Source of the DNA: Bradyrhizobium manausense
GTDB taxonomy: Bacteria > Pseudomonadota > Alphaproteobacteria > Rhizobiales > Xanthobacteraceae
Assembly (NCBI RefSeq): GCF_018130615.1
Contig: NZ_JAFCKB010000006.1
Span: 1-64,000 of the forward strand
Length of the DNA: 64,000 bases
Direction of reading: 5' to 3'
In this document: in pieces, positions 53,789 to 61,960 of the stretch
How the letters are laid out: each line of letters starts with the position of its first letter
Position numbering within the stretch: the first letter of the stretch is position 1
Notes under the pieces: model-generated
Told to the model about the DNA's origin: nothing
What the model saw: only the letters and a program-made list of their open reading frames with translations
Databases searched by the model: none
Made by a program: the position numbers and the translations under genes

Positions 53789-56542
53789 ATGTCCAAAGAG
53801 CCCAAGGCCGCGCAAAGGCGCATCGACCAGTTCTTTTCCGGTCCCGGTGCCCGGGCGGACGACTGGCGCGATCTGGTGGAAGCTGCAAAGGCGTGGGCGC
53901 GCGCGGGCAATCGCGCGGTCTATGATGCGGCGCTGGCCGATCTTTCGATCACCGAGGAATTTCACGGTTACCCCGGTCCGCAATTGATGGGAGCGCTTCG
54001 GGAAGCGGCAGCCGCCGGAGACGGGGCGACCTCATTCGCGCTCGCGACAAGGATTGCCCAAGCTTTGGCCACGCGATCCTTCCGCCAGCATGCTGGCGAT
54101 TGGGGCGCGAAAGACGATGGCAACGGCGATGCACCTGAACTGGTATCGCCCACCTTCGGCGGGCATAAGGCACGCCGGCCCTATTTCGAAACCCTGATTG
54201 TGACCGGCGTGTCGTCAAACCAGTGGCCCGCGCTCGCGGCCGAATGGCGCAAGCTGCGCCGTCCGGAAGATGCCTTCATCTATGAGCCCGTCATCGTCGG
54301 CAATCTGGAGGACGCGTTCTGCGCGACGATGCTCAATCCGAACCTCGGAGCAGTGATCATCAACGAGGGCTTTGGCCTGCGTTCGCGCCACAATGCGCCG
54401 GTGCTCCGCTCGATCATGGGGTCGGCCGGTCTCAACGACGAAACCGACGCGTCCGCGCTCCGGCTTGCCCAGATCATCAAGCGCGTCAGGCCCGAACTCG
54501 ATCTCTACATGATCTCGAACCGCGACGTCGAGGAATTGGCCGGCAATCCCGAAGCCAACGTCGTCCGCCGCATCTTCTATTCCGTTGAAGAGCTCCTGGA
54601 ACTGCACCTGTCGATCCTCGAAGGCATCCAGGATCGCTACGACACGCCGTTCTTCGACAATCTCAAGAAATATGCGCAGCGGCCGATCGGAACGTTCCAC
54701 GCGCTGCCGATCGCCCGCGGCAAGTCGATCTTCAAGTCGGATTGGATCCGCGACATGGGCGAGTTCTACGGCCCGAACCTGTTTTTGGCCGAGAGCAGCG
54801 CCACCACCGGCGGCCTCGACAGCATGCTCGAGCCGACCGGCAACATCAAGAAGGCGCAGGAGAAGGCGGCCCGTGCGCTCGGCGCCGATCGGGTCTTCTT
54901 CGTCACCAATGGTACCTCGACCTCCAACAAGATGGCGGTGCAGGCGCTGCTCGCGCCCGGCGATATCGCGATCGTCGATCGCAACTGCCACAAGTCGCAC
55001 CATTACGGCATGGTGCTGGCCGGCGCCCAGCCGCTTTACGTCGAAGCGTTCCCGATGACGGAATATTCGATGTATGGCGCGGTACCGCTCAAGACGATCA
55101 AGCAGGCATTGCTCGGCGCCAAGGCCGATGGCCGGCTCGACCGTGTCAAATTGATCGACCTGACCAACTGCACCTTCGATGGCCACATCTACAACACCCG
55201 CCGGGTGATGGAGGAATGCCTCGCCATCAAGCCCGACCTGATCTTCCTGTGGGACGAAGCCTGGTTCGGCTTCGCACGCTTCTCGCCGTTCCTGCGCCGT
55301 CGCACAGGTCTTGGCGCTGCCAATGAGATCGAGGCGTGGATGCAGGATCCAAAGTCGGTGGCTGCCTATGAGAAGCAGCAGGCCGAGCTCGGCAAGACCC
55401 CGTCAGACGAGGTTCTGCTCAGGACCCGCCTTATTCCAGACCCGAGGCAGATCCGCCTGCGCGTCTATCAGACCAACTCGACGCACAAATCGATGTCGGC
55501 GATCCGTCAGGGTTCAATGCTCTCGGTCAAGGACGTCGAATTCCACACGGTCGAGCAGCAGTTCAAGGAAGCTGTGTTTACCCACGCCTCGACCAGTCCG
55601 AACCAGCAGCTCATCGCCAGCCTCGATATCTCACGGCGGCAAATGGAGCTGGAAGGCTATGGTCTTGTCGCCAATGCGATCGAGATCGCGTTTGCGATCC
55701 GCCAGGCGGTCAACAACAATCCGCTGATCTCGAAATATTTTCGCATCCTCGGCGCCGACGCCATGGTGCCGGCACAATTCCGGCAAAGCGGCTTCACCGA
55801 CTTTCTCGCTCCCGGCATGAACTGGGCGAATGCGCTCAAGAGCCTGGACGAGGACGAGTTCTGCCTCGACCCGACCCGCATGACGCTGGTGTGTGGCATG
55901 GCCGGCTATGACGGCACCCAGTTCAAGGGCATTCTGGCCAACGAGTACAACATCCAAGTCAACAAGACCTCGCGCAACTCGGTGCTGGTCCAGTCCAACA
56001 TCAACAACACCCGCAGCGACGTCGCGCATCTCATTCGCGTTCTTGCCGAGATCGCGGGCGAGGTCGATCGCGGACTGGCGCAAGGCGGCGAAAATGCGCG
56101 CAAGACCTTCGAGGCGCGCGTCAAGAGCCTGATGAAGGACGTGCCGGACCTGCCGAACTTTTCGCATTTCCATCCGAGCTTCCGTGGCGACGCCGGCGCC
56201 AAGACCAACGAAGGCGACATCCGGACCGGCTTTTACGCAGCCTATGACGTCGCGGGCTGCGAGCACATCCGCCTCAGCGATCCCGAGATCGACCGGCGGT
56301 TGAAGGCCGGTCCGGAGCTCGTCTCGGCCAACTTCGTGATCCCGTATCCGCCCGGCTTCCCGATCATGGTGCCGGGACAGGTCATCACTCAGGAGACCAT
56401 CGATTTCATGCGCAAGCTCGATGTGAAGGAGATCCATGGCTACGACGCCAAGGAAGGCTTGAAGCTCGTGCGCACGGAAGCCTTGGCGAAGCTTGGCCGG
56501 CCGAAGCCTGGAGCGCAGCCGAAGCTCAAGGCCGCGTCATAA
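53789..56542 (+). CDS. Large Orn/Lys/Arg-type PLP decarboxylase
   Basis: 917 residues from the ATG at 53789 (GGGAGA upstream), longer than the 710-760 residues of classic biosynthetic or inducible decarboxylases and like the large actinobacterial Adi-type proteins. The PLP domain has SSATTGGLDSMLEPTGN, RVFFVTNGTSTSNKM, DRNCHKSHHYGM, LTNCTFDGHIYN, WDEAWFGFARF and the PLP Lys567 in STHKSMSAIRQGSM. The C-terminal domain ends with a PYPPGFPIMVPGQVI motif. It removes CO2 from a basic (or possibly acidic) amino acid, using a cytoplasmic proton. It is followed after 18 bp by an AspT-like antiporter gene, a classic proton-motive pair, and a FixK box precedes it. The substrate amino acid cannot be set from sequence alone. 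Confidence 0.88.
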   Translation: MSKEPKAAQRRIDQFFSGPGARADDWRDLVEAAKAWARAGNRAVYDAALADLSITEEFHGYPGPQLMGALREAAAAGDGATSFALATRIAQALATRSFRQHAGDWGAKDDGNGDAPELVSPTFGGHKARRPYFETLIVTGVSSNQWPALAAEWRKLRRPEDAFIYEPVIVGNLEDAFCATMLNPNLGAVIINEGFGLRSRHNAPVLRSIMGSAGLNDETDASALRLAQIIKRVRPELDLYMISNRDVEELAGNPEANVVRRIFYSVEELLELHLSILEGIQDRYDTPFFDNLKKYAQRPIGTFHALPIARGKSIFKSDWIRDMGEFYGPNLFLAESSATTGGLDSMLEPTGNIKKAQEKAARALGADRVFFVTNGTSTSNKMAVQALLAPGDIAIVDRNCHKSHHYGMVLAGAQPLYVEAFPMTEYSMYGAVPLKTIKQALLGAKADGRLDRVKLIDLTNCTFDGHIYNTRRVMEECLAIKPDLIFLWDEAWFGFARFSPFLRRRTGLGAANEIEAWMQDPKSVAAYEKQQAELGKTPSDEVLLRTRLIPDPRQIRLRVYQTNSTHKSMSAIRQGSMLSVKDVEFHTVEQQFKEAVFTHASTSPNQQLIASLDISRRQMELEGYGLVANAIEIAFAIRQAVNNNPLISKYFRILGADAMVPAQFRQSGFTDFLAPGMNWANALKSLDEDEFCLDPTRMTLVCGMAGYDGTQFKGILANEYNIQVNKTSRNSVLVQSNINNTRSDVAHLIRVLAEIAGEVDRGLAQGGENARKTFEARVKSLMKDVPDLPNFSHFHPSFRGDAGAKTNEGDIRTGFYAAYDVAGCEHIRLSDPEIDRRLKAGPELVSANFVIPYPPGFPIMVPGQVITQETIDFMRKLDVKEIHGYDAKEGLKLVRTEALAKLGRPKPGAQPKLKAAS

Positions 56543-56560
56543 GTCCTGGAGGGGACGAAC

Positions 56561-58261
56561 ATGAAACCGTTTTTCGAGTTCTTGCAGCACTATCCGTATC
56601 TGCTGCTGTTCTTCGTCGTCGGTCTCGCCGTCTATATCGGGCGGGCCAGCATCAAGGGTTATGGCCTCGGCATGGTCGCCGGCGCCATCGTGGTCGGCGC
56701 GGGCCTGTCGGTATGGTCGTCGACCTACGGCGTGAAGCTCGAGCTGAATAACTTTGCAAAAAGCCTGTTCTACTATCTCTTCATGTACGGCGTCGGGCTT
56801 CGTGTCGGGCCTTCCTTCATCAACAGCCTGAAGGGGGACGGACTCAAGTTCTGCCTTCTGGCGGTGGTGTCGAGCATCATTGGCCTAGCTCTGGTGGTGA
56901 TCGGCGCAAAGCTGTTCGATCTGCCGGTCGGCGCGGCGGGCGGCATGCTGGCGGGCTCGCAGACCATGTCGGCAGCGATCGGCTCGGCCGAACAGGCCGT
57001 CACATCAGGTGTCGTCAAATTGCCCGCGGGGATGAAGCCCGAAGAGGCCTCCGGCATGATCGCGCTGTCCTATGGTATCACCTACATTTGGGGCACCGTC
57101 GGCATCATCCTGATCTGCAAATATCTGCCGCGCTGGTGGGGCGTTGATGCCAGGGCCGCCGCGAAGCAGTATGAGCAGGAGTTTGGCGTCAAGGATCTCG
57201 AAGGCGGTGGTCTCACCGGCTTTCGTCAGTTCGGCCTGCGGGCCTACCGGTTGGAGAACCCCGCGCAGATCGGGGTGAGCATCGCCAAATTCCGCGCGAT
57301 CAATCCGGAATACCGGATCGTCAATGTTGGGCGCAATGGCAAGCCGCAGGGTGCCGATCCCGATTTCGTGCTGCAAAAGGGAGATATCGTCGCCCTTGGC
57401 GGTTCGACCGAGCATCTTACCGAGAAGATGGGCTTGATTGGTCCGGAGGTCGCTGACGCCAAGACGCTCGGCATTCCCATGGACCAGGCGGACATCCTCG
57501 TCATCAACAAGGAGATGGTAGGGCGGACCTTCGAGTCCTTCCGCGATACCGCGATTGCCGGTCAGTTACAGGTCACCAAGGTCGAGCGCGGCGGTGTCCA
57601 GATTCCGGCAGGTCTCAAGACCAAGCTGGAGCGCATGGACATCGTCTCCGTGGTCGGGCTGAAATCCGCGGTCAACGAGCTCGGCGAGATGTGGGGCCGT
57701 ATTGCGCGCGCGAACACGTCGACCGACCTCCTGACCCTTTCCGTCGGCATGATCATCGGCTTCCTGATCGGTATGGTCGAATTCCCGGCCTTCGGTGCCA
57801 AGGTCGGCCTCGGCAACGCCGGCGGCCTGCTGCTCTCGGGCGTGATCGTGTCTTCGGTCGTCTCCCGGCTGCGCTTCTTCGGCAACACGCCGAATGCGGC
57901 GCGAAACGTGCTCGAGGATCTCGGCCTCGTCGTCTTCGTCGCCATCGTCGGCGTCAATGCCGGCGCGGGCCTGCTGGCGCAGCTCACCGGCGCGGTCGCG
58001 CTGAAGATCTTCATCGTGGGCTTCATCGCCTGCACGATCCCGCCGTTCATCGTGTGGGCCATCGGCTTCCACGTCTTCAAGATCAATCCGGCGGTGCTGA
58101 TGGGCGGCGTGGCCGGCGCGCGATCGCATTCCGGCCCGTGCCGCGAGGCCGCGGTCGAGATCCAGAGCTCCGTGCCCTGGATCGGATTCCCGGTCGGATA
58201 TGCCGTCTCGGGCATCCTGCTCACCATCTTCGGCTACTTCGCGATGTTGCTGGCGCAGTAA
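56561..58261 (+). CDS. AspT-like amino acid antiporter with TrkA-C domains
   Basis: 566 residues; strong ribosome-binding site (GGAGGGG). Same family and layout as the gene at 49447: two membrane halves around TrkA-C-type domains (FRQFGLRAYRLENPAQIGVSIAKF..LQKGDIVALGGS and VGRTFESFRDTAIAGQLQVTKVERGGVQIP). Motifs AGSQTMSAAIGSAEQAV and GGVAGARSHSGPCREAAV mark the two halves. In Tetragenococcus an AspT works with a decarboxylase to exchange substrate for product and generate proton-motive force; the same pairing here suggests it exchanges the decarboxylase substrate and product. Confidence 0.9.
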   Translation: MKPFFEFLQHYPYLLLFFVVGLAVYIGRASIKGYGLGMVAGAIVVGAGLSVWSSTYGVKLELNNFAKSLFYYLFMYGVGLRVGPSFINSLKGDGLKFCLLAVVSSIIGLALVVIGAKLFDLPVGAAGGMLAGSQTMSAAIGSAEQAVTSGVVKLPAGMKPEEASGMIALSYGITYIWGTVGIILICKYLPRWWGVDARAAAKQYEQEFGVKDLEGGGLTGFRQFGLRAYRLENPAQIGVSIAKFRAINPEYRIVNVGRNGKPQGADPDFVLQKGDIVALGGSTEHLTEKMGLIGPEVADAKTLGIPMDQADILVINKEMVGRTFESFRDTAIAGQLQVTKVERGGVQIPAGLKTKLERMDIVSVVGLKSAVNELGEMWGRIARANTSTDLLTLSVGMIIGFLIGMVEFPAFGAKVGLGNAGGLLLSGVIVSSVVSRLRFFGNTPNAARNVLEDLGLVVFVAIVGVNAGAGLLAQLTGAVALKIFIVGFIACTIPPFIVWAIGFHVFKINPAVLMGGVAGARSHSGPCREAAVEIQSSVPWIGFPVGYAVSGILLTIFGYFAMLLAQ

Positions 58262-58278
58262 AAAAGGGGAAGAAAGTT

Positions 58279-58713
58279 ATGAGAAAAGTGACTGTCGGAG
58301 CTGTCCTGGTCGCCTCGCTTGCGATCGTCACCGGTTTCAGCACGCCCTCGCGTGCCGACACGGGCCAGGTCGCCGTCGTCTTCACCAAGGGCGGCTTCAT
58401 CGTCGGCATCGGTGGCGGCGAGGGCGTGCTGCTCTACCGGGGCCACAAATATCCCTTCACCGTTTCCGGCATGAGCGTCGGCTTCACGGTCGGGGCTTCG
58501 ACCACGAAGCTTGTCGGCCGCGCGCTCAATCTGAAGGGTCCGCAGTCGATCGAGGGCTCTTACGCGGCGGGCGGAGCGGGTGGCGCGGTCGCCGCAGGTG
58601 CCGGCGCCGTACAGTTGCAGAACGGCAACGGCGTGATCCTTCAGCTCAGTGGGCCCAAGGTCGGCGCGGAAGTGTCGGCCGCGGTCGGCGGCGTCACGAT
58701 CCGCCTGAAATAG
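58279..58713 (+). CDS. Small secreted glycine-rich protein of unknown function
   Basis: 144 residues, ATG with AGGGGAAG upstream. A signal peptide (cleavage near SRADT) is followed by a compact beta-rich and Gly-rich mature part: VVFTKGGFIVGIGGGEGVLLYRG, YPFTVSGMSVGFTVGAS, LNLKGPQSIEGSY, AGGAGGAVAAGAGAV, NGNGVILQLSGPKVGAEV. I do not recognise a named family with confidence; a lipid- or envelope-associated role like that of other small Gly-rich periplasmic proteins is only a guess. It lies 17 bp after the antiporter and presumably shares its transcript. The terminator hairpin at 58740 follows. Confidence 0.75.
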   Translation: MRKVTVGAVLVASLAIVTGFSTPSRADTGQVAVVFTKGGFIVGIGGGEGVLLYRGHKYPFTVSGMSVGFTVGASTTKLVGRALNLKGPQSIEGSYAAGGAGGAVAAGAGAVQLQNGNGVILQLSGPKVGAEVSAAVGGVTIRLK

Positions 58714-58739
58714 GCCGGGCAACAACTCCAAAAGAAGAA

Positions 58740-58761
58740 CGGGCTGCGTCACCGCAGCCCG
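58740..58761. terminator. Bidirectional terminator between convergent genes
   Basis: A 9-bp perfect stem (CGGGCTGCG and complement) with a TCAC loop lies between the stops at 58713 and 58785. On the minus strand it is followed by a T-rich run (TTCTTCTTTT), as expected for an intrinsic terminator of the leftward PPK2 operon. On the plus strand it can stop the decarboxylase transcript. Confidence 0.75.
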
Positions 58762-58784
58762 CTCGCATGTCAGGATGGCGCGAT

Positions 58785-59585
58785 TCAATACCGCTCTTCG
58801 ACGAACTTCAGTCTGCGCAAGCTCGCCTGGTCGTTGTAGCGTCCCTTGTGCGATCGCGGCGGCAGCTTGACCTTGTCCCGCTTGACCTTCTTGTAGGGGA
58901 TCGTGCTCAGGATGTGCGAGATGACGTTGAGCCGCGCGCGCCGTTTGTCGTCGGAGCGGATCAGCCGCCACGGGGCATGCTTGGTGTCGGTCGCCTCGAG
59001 CATCATGTCGCGCGCGCGCGAGTAATCGTACCAGCGCCCGAACGACTCGGTGTCCATCGGGCTCAGCTTCCACTGCCGCAGGGGATCTTCGATGCGGGCC
59101 TTGAAGCGCAGCTCCTGCTCCTCCATCCCGACCTCGAGCCACAGCTTGATCAGGATGATGCCGGCGTCCACCGCGAACTTCTCGACCAGCGGACACAATT
59201 CCAGGAAGCGCTTGTGCTCGGCCGGCGAGCAGAAGCCCATGACGTATTCGACGCCGGCGCGGTTGTACCAGCTGCGGTCGAAGATCACGATTTCGCCGCC
59301 GGCCGGGTATTGCTCGATATAACGCTGCAGGAACAGCTGCGATTTTTGCCGGTCGGAGGGCGCGGGCAGGGCGCAGACGCGGAACACGCGCGGGCTGACC
59401 TTCTCGGTCAATGCCTTGATGGTGCCCCCCTTGCCGGCGGCGTCACGGCCCTCGAAGATGATGATCACTTTCAGTTTCTGGGTTTTGACCCATTCCTGGA
59501 GATGACACAGCTCGACCTGGAGCTTCCTGAGCTCCTTCTCATACTCCTTCCGCTTCATCCGCTCTGCGGGCGCGTCCTTGGCCAT
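58785..59585 (-). CDS. ppk2: Polyphosphate kinase 2 family protein
   Basis: 266 residues from the ATG at 59585 (AAAGGA upstream). PPK2 fold with Walker A GRDAAGKGGTI (about 44-54), Walker B DRSWYNRAGVEYVMGFC, the lid region KLWLEVGMEEQELRFKARIEDPLRQWKLSPMD, and WRLIRSDDKRRARLNVI. It transfers phosphate between polyphosphate and nucleoside di- or monophosphates. A single domain of this length fits class I or III; the subclass needs a tree. It is downstream of the unknown gene at 59611 and likely shares the FixK box at 60130, suggesting polyphosphate use when oxygen is low. Confidence 0.92.
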   Translation of the reverse strand: MAKDAPAERMKRKEYEKELRKLQVELCHLQEWVKTQKLKVIIIFEGRDAAGKGGTIKALTEKVSPRVFRVCALPAPSDRQKSQLFLQRYIEQYPAGGEIVIFDRSWYNRAGVEYVMGFCSPAEHKRFLELCPLVEKFAVDAGIILIKLWLEVGMEEQELRFKARIEDPLRQWKLSPMDTESFGRWYDYSRARDMMLEATDTKHAPWRLIRSDDKRRARLNVISHILSTIPYKKVKRDKVKLPPRSHKGRYNDQASLRRLKFVEERY

Positions 59586-59610
59586 GCCTGTCCTTTCGCT
59601 GCCGTGCTCG

Positions 59611-60063
59611 TCAATCATCCCACGCAATGGTCACGCCGATATCGCCGGGCATGCCGCCCGGAAAGTCGATGATCTGATAGGCGATGCGATAGCCGCGCGG
59701 CTTCAGATAGTCGGTCCAGAGCTGGAAGATCTCCTTGGGAATGCCGGTCAGGGTGTTCTCCCAGCCCTTTTCCATCTGGTTGATGGCCCGGCCCTTGTCG
59801 GTGCAAAGCGAGTTCGGGAAGCGATAGACCATCACCTCGGTCAGGCCGTTGCGCACGGCGCGCTGGATGACGCTCGCGGCAAGCTTGATCTTCTCTTCCT
59901 CGGTCTTGCCGGAGGGCTTGCTCAGGCGTTCGATCAGCGCGCGCTTCTCGGCCTCGGCGGCGGCGGCGAGCCGGACATACTCTTCCGCCTTCTCGGCCTC
60001 CTTGAGTGCTGCCTCTTTGCGGATCTGCGTGGCACTGGGAATGAGTTCGTCAAGCCCGGACAT
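59611..60063 (-). CDS. Conserved-looking helical protein of unknown function
   Basis: 150 residues from the ATG at 60063 (AGGGAG upstream). No family recognised. The N-terminal half is a charged helix (EAALKEAEKAEEYVRLAAAAEAEKRALIERL); the C-terminal half is a compact domain with VMVYRFPNSLCTDKGRAINQ, WENTLTGIPKEIFQLW, YLKPRGYRIAYQIIDFPGGMPGDIGVTIAWD. No signal peptide or membrane helix. It lies 25 bp upstream of ppk2 and is the first gene behind a FixK-like box, so a role in polyphosphate or low-oxygen physiology is likely. Confidence 0.78.
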   Translation of the reverse strand: MSGLDELIPSATQIRKEAALKEAEKAEEYVRLAAAAEAEKRALIERLSKPSGKTEEEKIKLAASVIQRAVRNGLTEVMVYRFPNSLCTDKGRAINQMEKGWENTLTGIPKEIFQLWTDYLKPRGYRIAYQIIDFPGGMPGDIGVTIAWDD

Positions 60064-60129
60064 GGCTGCGGCTCCCTGTGAATATGCAAACGGCGTCATA
60101 AAACGCTATGCCCGGATGGGGGCATTCCC

Positions 60130-60143
60130 TTGATTCAAGTCAA
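60130..60143. promoter_or_regulatory. FixK/FNR-like box between divergent ppk2-operon and membrane-protein operon
   Basis: TTGATTCAAGTCAA matches TTGAT-N4-(G/A)TCAA with one deviation. The centre is about 73 bp from the leftward start (60063) and about 68 bp from the rightward start (60205), the same geometry as the other three boxes. Confidence 0.68.
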
Positions 60144-60204
60144 GCAAATTGGGAAGCTGGCCGAACACAGTGCCGCAAGTGCACGCTTGACCGGGGAGAG
60201 ACAA

Positions 60205-60651
60205 TTGGGCGACCAGCTTCATCCGATGGCCCCGCACCATCTGCCGTTCTATCTCGCGCCGGGAAGCGGCACCGATCCGCTGATGGTGGTCATGGGCGTA
60301 TTCCTGATCGGCACCGTGCTCTGGGTCGGCACGCTCTATTGGAAGCTGCATAGCCTCCCCGAGCGGATGGCGCACAAGTCGCAAAAATTGCAGTTCGAGT
60401 TCGTCGCGGTGCTCGGCCTGATCTCGCTTTTCACGCACATGCACATCTTCTGGATTGCCGGCCTGCTCCTCGCGATGATCGACCTGCCGGATTTCGGCAC
60501 GCCGCTGCGCAGCATCGCCGGCTCGGTCGAGAAGATTGCAGAGGCGACGCCGGTCGCCGATGGCGAGGAAATCCCTGCAGACTCTGCGGCCGAGCCGCCT
60601 CCGGCAGACAAGCCGGGGCTCCTGAAGGAAAAGGAGCACAGCCATGTTTGA
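60205..60651 (+). CDS. Small two-helix inner-membrane protein of unknown function
   Basis: 148 residues from a TTG at 60205 with GGGGAGA upstream. Two membrane helices (PLMVVMGVFLIGTVLWVGTLYW and FEFVAVLGLISLFTHMHIFWIAGLLLAMI) are followed by a hydrophilic, Pro/Glu-rich tail. It resembles small YiaW/DUF3302-type partners often found beside HlyD/YibH-like adaptors, though I hold this assignment loosely. It overlaps the HlyD-family gene by 8 bp, so the two products probably act together. Confidence 0.72.
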   Translation: MGDQLHPMAPHHLPFYLAPGSGTDPLMVVMGVFLIGTVLWVGTLYWKLHSLPERMAHKSQKLQFEFVAVLGLISLFTHMHIFWIAGLLLAMIDLPDFGTPLRSIAGSVEKIAEATPVADGEEIPADSAAEPPPADKPGLLKEKEHSHV

Positions 60652-61876
60652 GCTGATGTTCTGCTCACTGCTGACGATCCTGCCGGACTACCTCTATCGT
60701 CGCTACGCCCAGGGCAAACGCTTCGGCAAGGAGATCACCTTCTTCTCGATCTGGTACGAGCTGCGCTGGGGCATCACCGGCTGCCTGATGCTGACGGTGT
60801 CGCTGATCACCATGATCTTCTACTTCCACCCCGCGACGTCATCGGCGACGCTCTATTTCCGCACGGTGCCGATCCTGCCCGAAGGCTCGGGCCGCGTCGC
60901 CGAGGTCAAGGTCGGCTTCAGCGCGCCGGTGAAGAAGGGCGACGTGCTGTTCACGCTCGACAGCTCGAAGCAGGAGGCCGCCGTCGAAACCGGCAGGCGC
61001 AAGGTGGCCGAGGTCGATGCCGCCATGCAGACGGCGCAGGCCGATGTGGTCAGGGCCGAGGCGCAGATCGGGGAGGCGAAGGCCAACTATCAGCAGGCCA
61101 AGGACGAGCTCGAGGTCAAGAGCGAGCTCCAGCGCCGAAATCCCGGGATCGTTCCGCAGCGCGACATCGACAAGCTCCAGGTCCTGGTCGATCAGCGTCA
61201 GTCCGGCGTCGATGCGGCGACGGCCGCGAAGCAATCGGCGTCGCTGCAGGTCTCGACTTTGCTGCCGGCGCAGAAGGCCAGCGCGGAAGCGGCGCTCGCT
61301 CAGGCTCAGGTCGATCTCGACAAGACGCTCGTACGCGCCGGCGTCGACGGCCGTGTCGAGCAGTTCCTGGTGCGCCCGGGCGACGTCGTCAATCAGCTGA
61401 TGCGCCCGGCAGGCGTTCTCGTCCCGGAAGGTGCGGGCCGCAAGGCCCTGCAGGCTGGTTTCGGCCAGATCGAGGCGCAGGTGATGAAGGAAGGCATGGT
61501 TGCGGAAGCGACCTGCATCTCGAAGCCATGGGTGATCATCCCGATGGTGATCACGACGGTGCAGGACTACATCGCTGCCGGACAATTCCGATCCGGCGAG
61601 CAGCTCGTCGATCCCCAGAACGCGGCCCGGCCGGGCACCATCCTGGTCTATTTGGAGCCACTCTACCAAGGCGGCCTCGACGGTGTCACGCCCGGCAGCA
61701 GCTGCATCGTCAACGCCTATACCAGCAACCATGAGGAAATCTCCGCCAAGGACACGCCGACCAGCCGGAAGATCGCGCTGCATGTCGTCGATGGCGTCGG
61801 CCTCGTCCACGCGCTGCTGCTGCGGATTCAAGCGCTGCTGCTGCCGATCCAGACGCTGGTGCTGAGCGGACATTGA
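60644..61876 (+). CDS. HlyD/EmrA-type membrane fusion protein (YibH/YiaV-like)
   Basis: 410 residues. The N-terminus has two hydrophobic segments around about 1-15 and 45-62, then a lipoyl half (LPEGSGRVAEVKVGFSAPVKKGDVLFTLD), an Ala/Gln-rich coiled-coil hairpin, the second half (LVRAGVDGRVEQFLVRPGDVV), and a beta-barrel domain ending in a hydrophobic C-terminal stretch. It is of the small-MFP type found with a DUF3302-like partner and not with an ABC exporter. It likely forms an envelope-spanning link with an unknown transporter. It overlaps the upstream gene and lies behind a FixK-like box. Confidence 0.85.
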   Translation: MFELMFCSLLTILPDYLYRRYAQGKRFGKEITFFSIWYELRWGITGCLMLTVSLITMIFYFHPATSSATLYFRTVPILPEGSGRVAEVKVGFSAPVKKGDVLFTLDSSKQEAAVETGRRKVAEVDAAMQTAQADVVRAEAQIGEAKANYQQAKDELEVKSELQRRNPGIVPQRDIDKLQVLVDQRQSGVDAATAAKQSASLQVSTLLPAQKASAEAALAQAQVDLDKTLVRAGVDGRVEQFLVRPGDVVNQLMRPAGVLVPEGAGRKALQAGFGQIEAQVMKEGMVAEATCISKPWVIIPMVITTVQDYIAAGQFRSGEQLVDPQNAARPGTILVYLEPLYQGGLDGVTPGSSCIVNAYTSNHEEISAKDTPTSRKIALHVVDGVGLVHALLLRIQALLLPIQTLVLSGH

Positions 61877-61960
61877 GCGGGTGCCGGAGGAATCGGCCCT
61901 GTCCGCGCAGCGCATTTCCCGCTAGAATTGACCGCAAAGCGGCCGTTGGAAGCTGCGGGA

